Assembly: GCA_026785965.1 (NCBI GenBank)
Contig: JAJAYY010000198.1
Coordinates: 1 to 6,954 of the forward strand
DNA length: 6,954 nucleotides
Source: Sphingomonas bacterium
Lineage (GTDB): Bacteria; Pseudomonadota; Alphaproteobacteria; Sphingomonadales; Sphingomonadaceae
Direction of reading: 5' to 3'
Below, one piece after another: positions 5,737 through 6,954 of the stretch (positions within the stretch are counted from its first letter, which is position 1; the number at the start of each line of letters is the position of its first letter). The translations under genes and the position numbers were made by a program. The notes under the pieces were generated by a model. That model saw nothing but the letters and a program-made list of their open reading frames with translations, did not search any database and was not told the DNA's origin.

Positions 5737-6954
5737 TCAGCGGCCACGCATCAAGCCTCCGAAGATGCCGCGCAGCAGCGAATTGCCGAGCTGGCGCCCA
5801 ACCGAGCTGGCGACCGCGCGTCCTGCCGACTGCATCATCTTGTCGGTCATGGTCGGCTTGGCCGCTTCGCGCGCCTGGCGAGCGGCCTCGCGCTCGGCCT
5901 CGCGGCTCTGGCGCTCTTCCTCGCGCTGCTGCTGGGTGGCGAGGCGATCTTCGGCAATCCGCGTCCGCGCCACATCCTTGGCGGCGATCGCATCCTGCCG
6001 GGCTTGTTCGGCGGCGGCCTTCTTGGCTTCGGTATCAGCCTTGACCGCCGAGGCCGCGGCGGCGGCTTCGGCGCCCTTGGCGTGGAGGATTTCCTCGGCG
6101 CTGTCGCGATCGAGCAGCACGTCATATTTGGCGCCGACCGCATCGGTCTGGATCATGACGCCGCGTTCCTGCGCCGACAGCGGGCCGACCCGGCTGCGCG
6201 GCGGCTTGATCAGCGTCCGCTCGACCGGCGATGGCGAACCGTCGGGGAGGAGCAAGGACACAAGCGCCTCGCCGACCTTCAACTCGGTAATCGCGGTGGC
6301 GACATCGATGTTGGGGTTCTGGCGGAAGGTTTCGGCCGCCGAACGCACCGCCGTCTGATCACGCGGGGTGAAGGCGCGCAGCGCGTGCTGGACACGATTG
6401 CCGAGCTGGCCGGCGACTTTGTCGGGGATGTCGATCGGATTCTGGGTGATGAAATAGACCCCGACTCCTTTCGAGCGGATCAAGCGGACCACCTGCTCGA
6501 CCTTTTCCTGGAGCGCGCCGGGCGCGTCCTCGAACAAAAGATGCGCCTCGTCGAAAAAGAAAGCGAGCTTGGGCTTGTCGACATCGCCAACCTCGGGAAG
6601 CAGCTCAAACAATTCGCTCAGCAGCCACAACAGGAACGTCGAGTAGAGCCGCGGCGAGGCCATCAGCCGGTCGGCGGCGAGGATGTTGACGATGCCGCGG
6701 CCATTCTCGTCGAGCTTGAGGAAATCTTCGAGATCGAGCGCGGGTTCACCGAAGAAATGATCGCCGCCCTGGGCGCGAAGCTGGAGCAACGAGCGCTGGA
6801 TGGCACCGACCGAGGGCTTCGAGACATTGCCATATTCGAGCGTCAATTCGTCGGCACGCTCGCCAGTCGCGACCAGCATCGCCTGGAGGTCGTCGAGATC
6901 GAGCAGCAGCAGCCCTTCCTTGTCGGCGACATGGAAGGCGATGGTCAGCACGCC
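5737..6954 (-). CDS. HerA-like DUF853 (YjgR-type) ATPase, C-terminal part
   Basis: The frame is open to the right edge and 405 residues up to the TGA at 5737-5739 are visible. The N-terminus, including the expected Walker A loop, lies outside the window. The protein matches the DUF853/YjgR family of putative P-loop ATPases related to HerA, which are about 500-550 residues long; their cellular role is not settled. Visible elements are the Walker B strand LAFFFDEAH (about residues 130-138), the downstream motif YFITQNPIDIPD with the sensor-like Gln/Asn (167-178), and LGNRVQHALRAFTPRDQ (184-200). A long, strongly charged Ala/Glu/Arg stretch (about 286-368), rich in QREEERQSREAERE-type sequence, is likely coiled coil. 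It ends in the family's Gly/Arg-rich tail LLRGIFGGLMRGR. The apparent GTG start at 6951 is only an internal valine codon. The DUF4440 remnant follows 10 nt downstream. Confidence 0.92.
   Translation of the reverse strand, partial: GVLTIAFHVADKEGLLLLDLDDLQAMLVATGERADELTLEYGNVSKPSVGAIQRSLLQLRAQGGDHFFGEPALDLEDFLKLDENGRGIVNILAADRLMASPRLYSTFLLWLLSELFELLPEVGDVDKPKLAFFFDEAHLLFEDAPGALQEKVEQVVRLIRSKGVGVYFITQNPIDIPDKVAGQLGNRVQHALRAFTPRDQTAVRSAAETFRQNPNIDVATAITELKVGEALVSLLLPDGSPSPVERTLIKPPRSRVGPLSAQERGVMIQTDAVGAKYDVLLDRDSAEEILHAKGAEAAAAASAVKADTEAKKAAAEQARQDAIAAKDVARTRIAEDRLATQQQREEERQSREAEREAARQAREAAKPTMTDKMMQSAGRAVASSVGRQLGNSLLRGIFGGLMRGR

Noticed and set aside
5847..6143. Repetitive-looking Ala/Glu/Arg-coding segment as a possible DNA repeat
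   Set aside because: The bias comes from a low-complexity charged coiled-coil region in the DUF853 protein. I see no regular repeat unit at the DNA level.

Overview
The window looks like chromosomal DNA from an alphaproteobacterium, most likely a sphingomonad. This rests on the high GC content, G/C-rich third codon positions, long spurious antisense reading frames and the general look of the proteins; no rRNA or marker gene is present to confirm it. I see no insertion sequence, phage gene, CRISPR array, tRNA or rRNA. One plus-strand gene fragment ends near the left edge. Everything else is on the minus strand and reads from right to left.

From the right edge in transcription order, the genes are as follows. 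First is the C-terminal 405 residues of a HerA-like DUF853 (YjgR-type) ATPase, which runs off the window. Ten bases downstream is an NTF2-like/DUF4440 gene interrupted by an in-frame TAA codon, probably a pseudogene. Next come a small exported hypothetical protein, an M20-family amidohydrolase, an OPT-family oligopeptide transporter, the preQ0 reductase QueF, and a 3-mercaptopyruvate sulfurtransferase (SseA-type).

The last five genes are packed closely, with gaps of 47 and 55 nt, then a 1-nt overlap, then a 2-nt gap, and are probably co-transcribed. The amidohydrolase and OPT transporter suggest uptake and hydrolysis of peptides or N-acyl amino acids. QueF belongs to queuosine tRNA modification, and the sulfurtransferase handles cysteine-derived sulfur. 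A shared tRNA wobble-base theme for the last two is only speculation. A 64-bp convergent gap with a tight GAAA-loop hairpin separates this run from the plus-strand gene at the left edge.

I found no convincing new multi-gene system. The observations most worth a second look are the interrupted DUF4440 gene, the tight OPT/queF/sseA coupling and the hairpin in the convergent gap.
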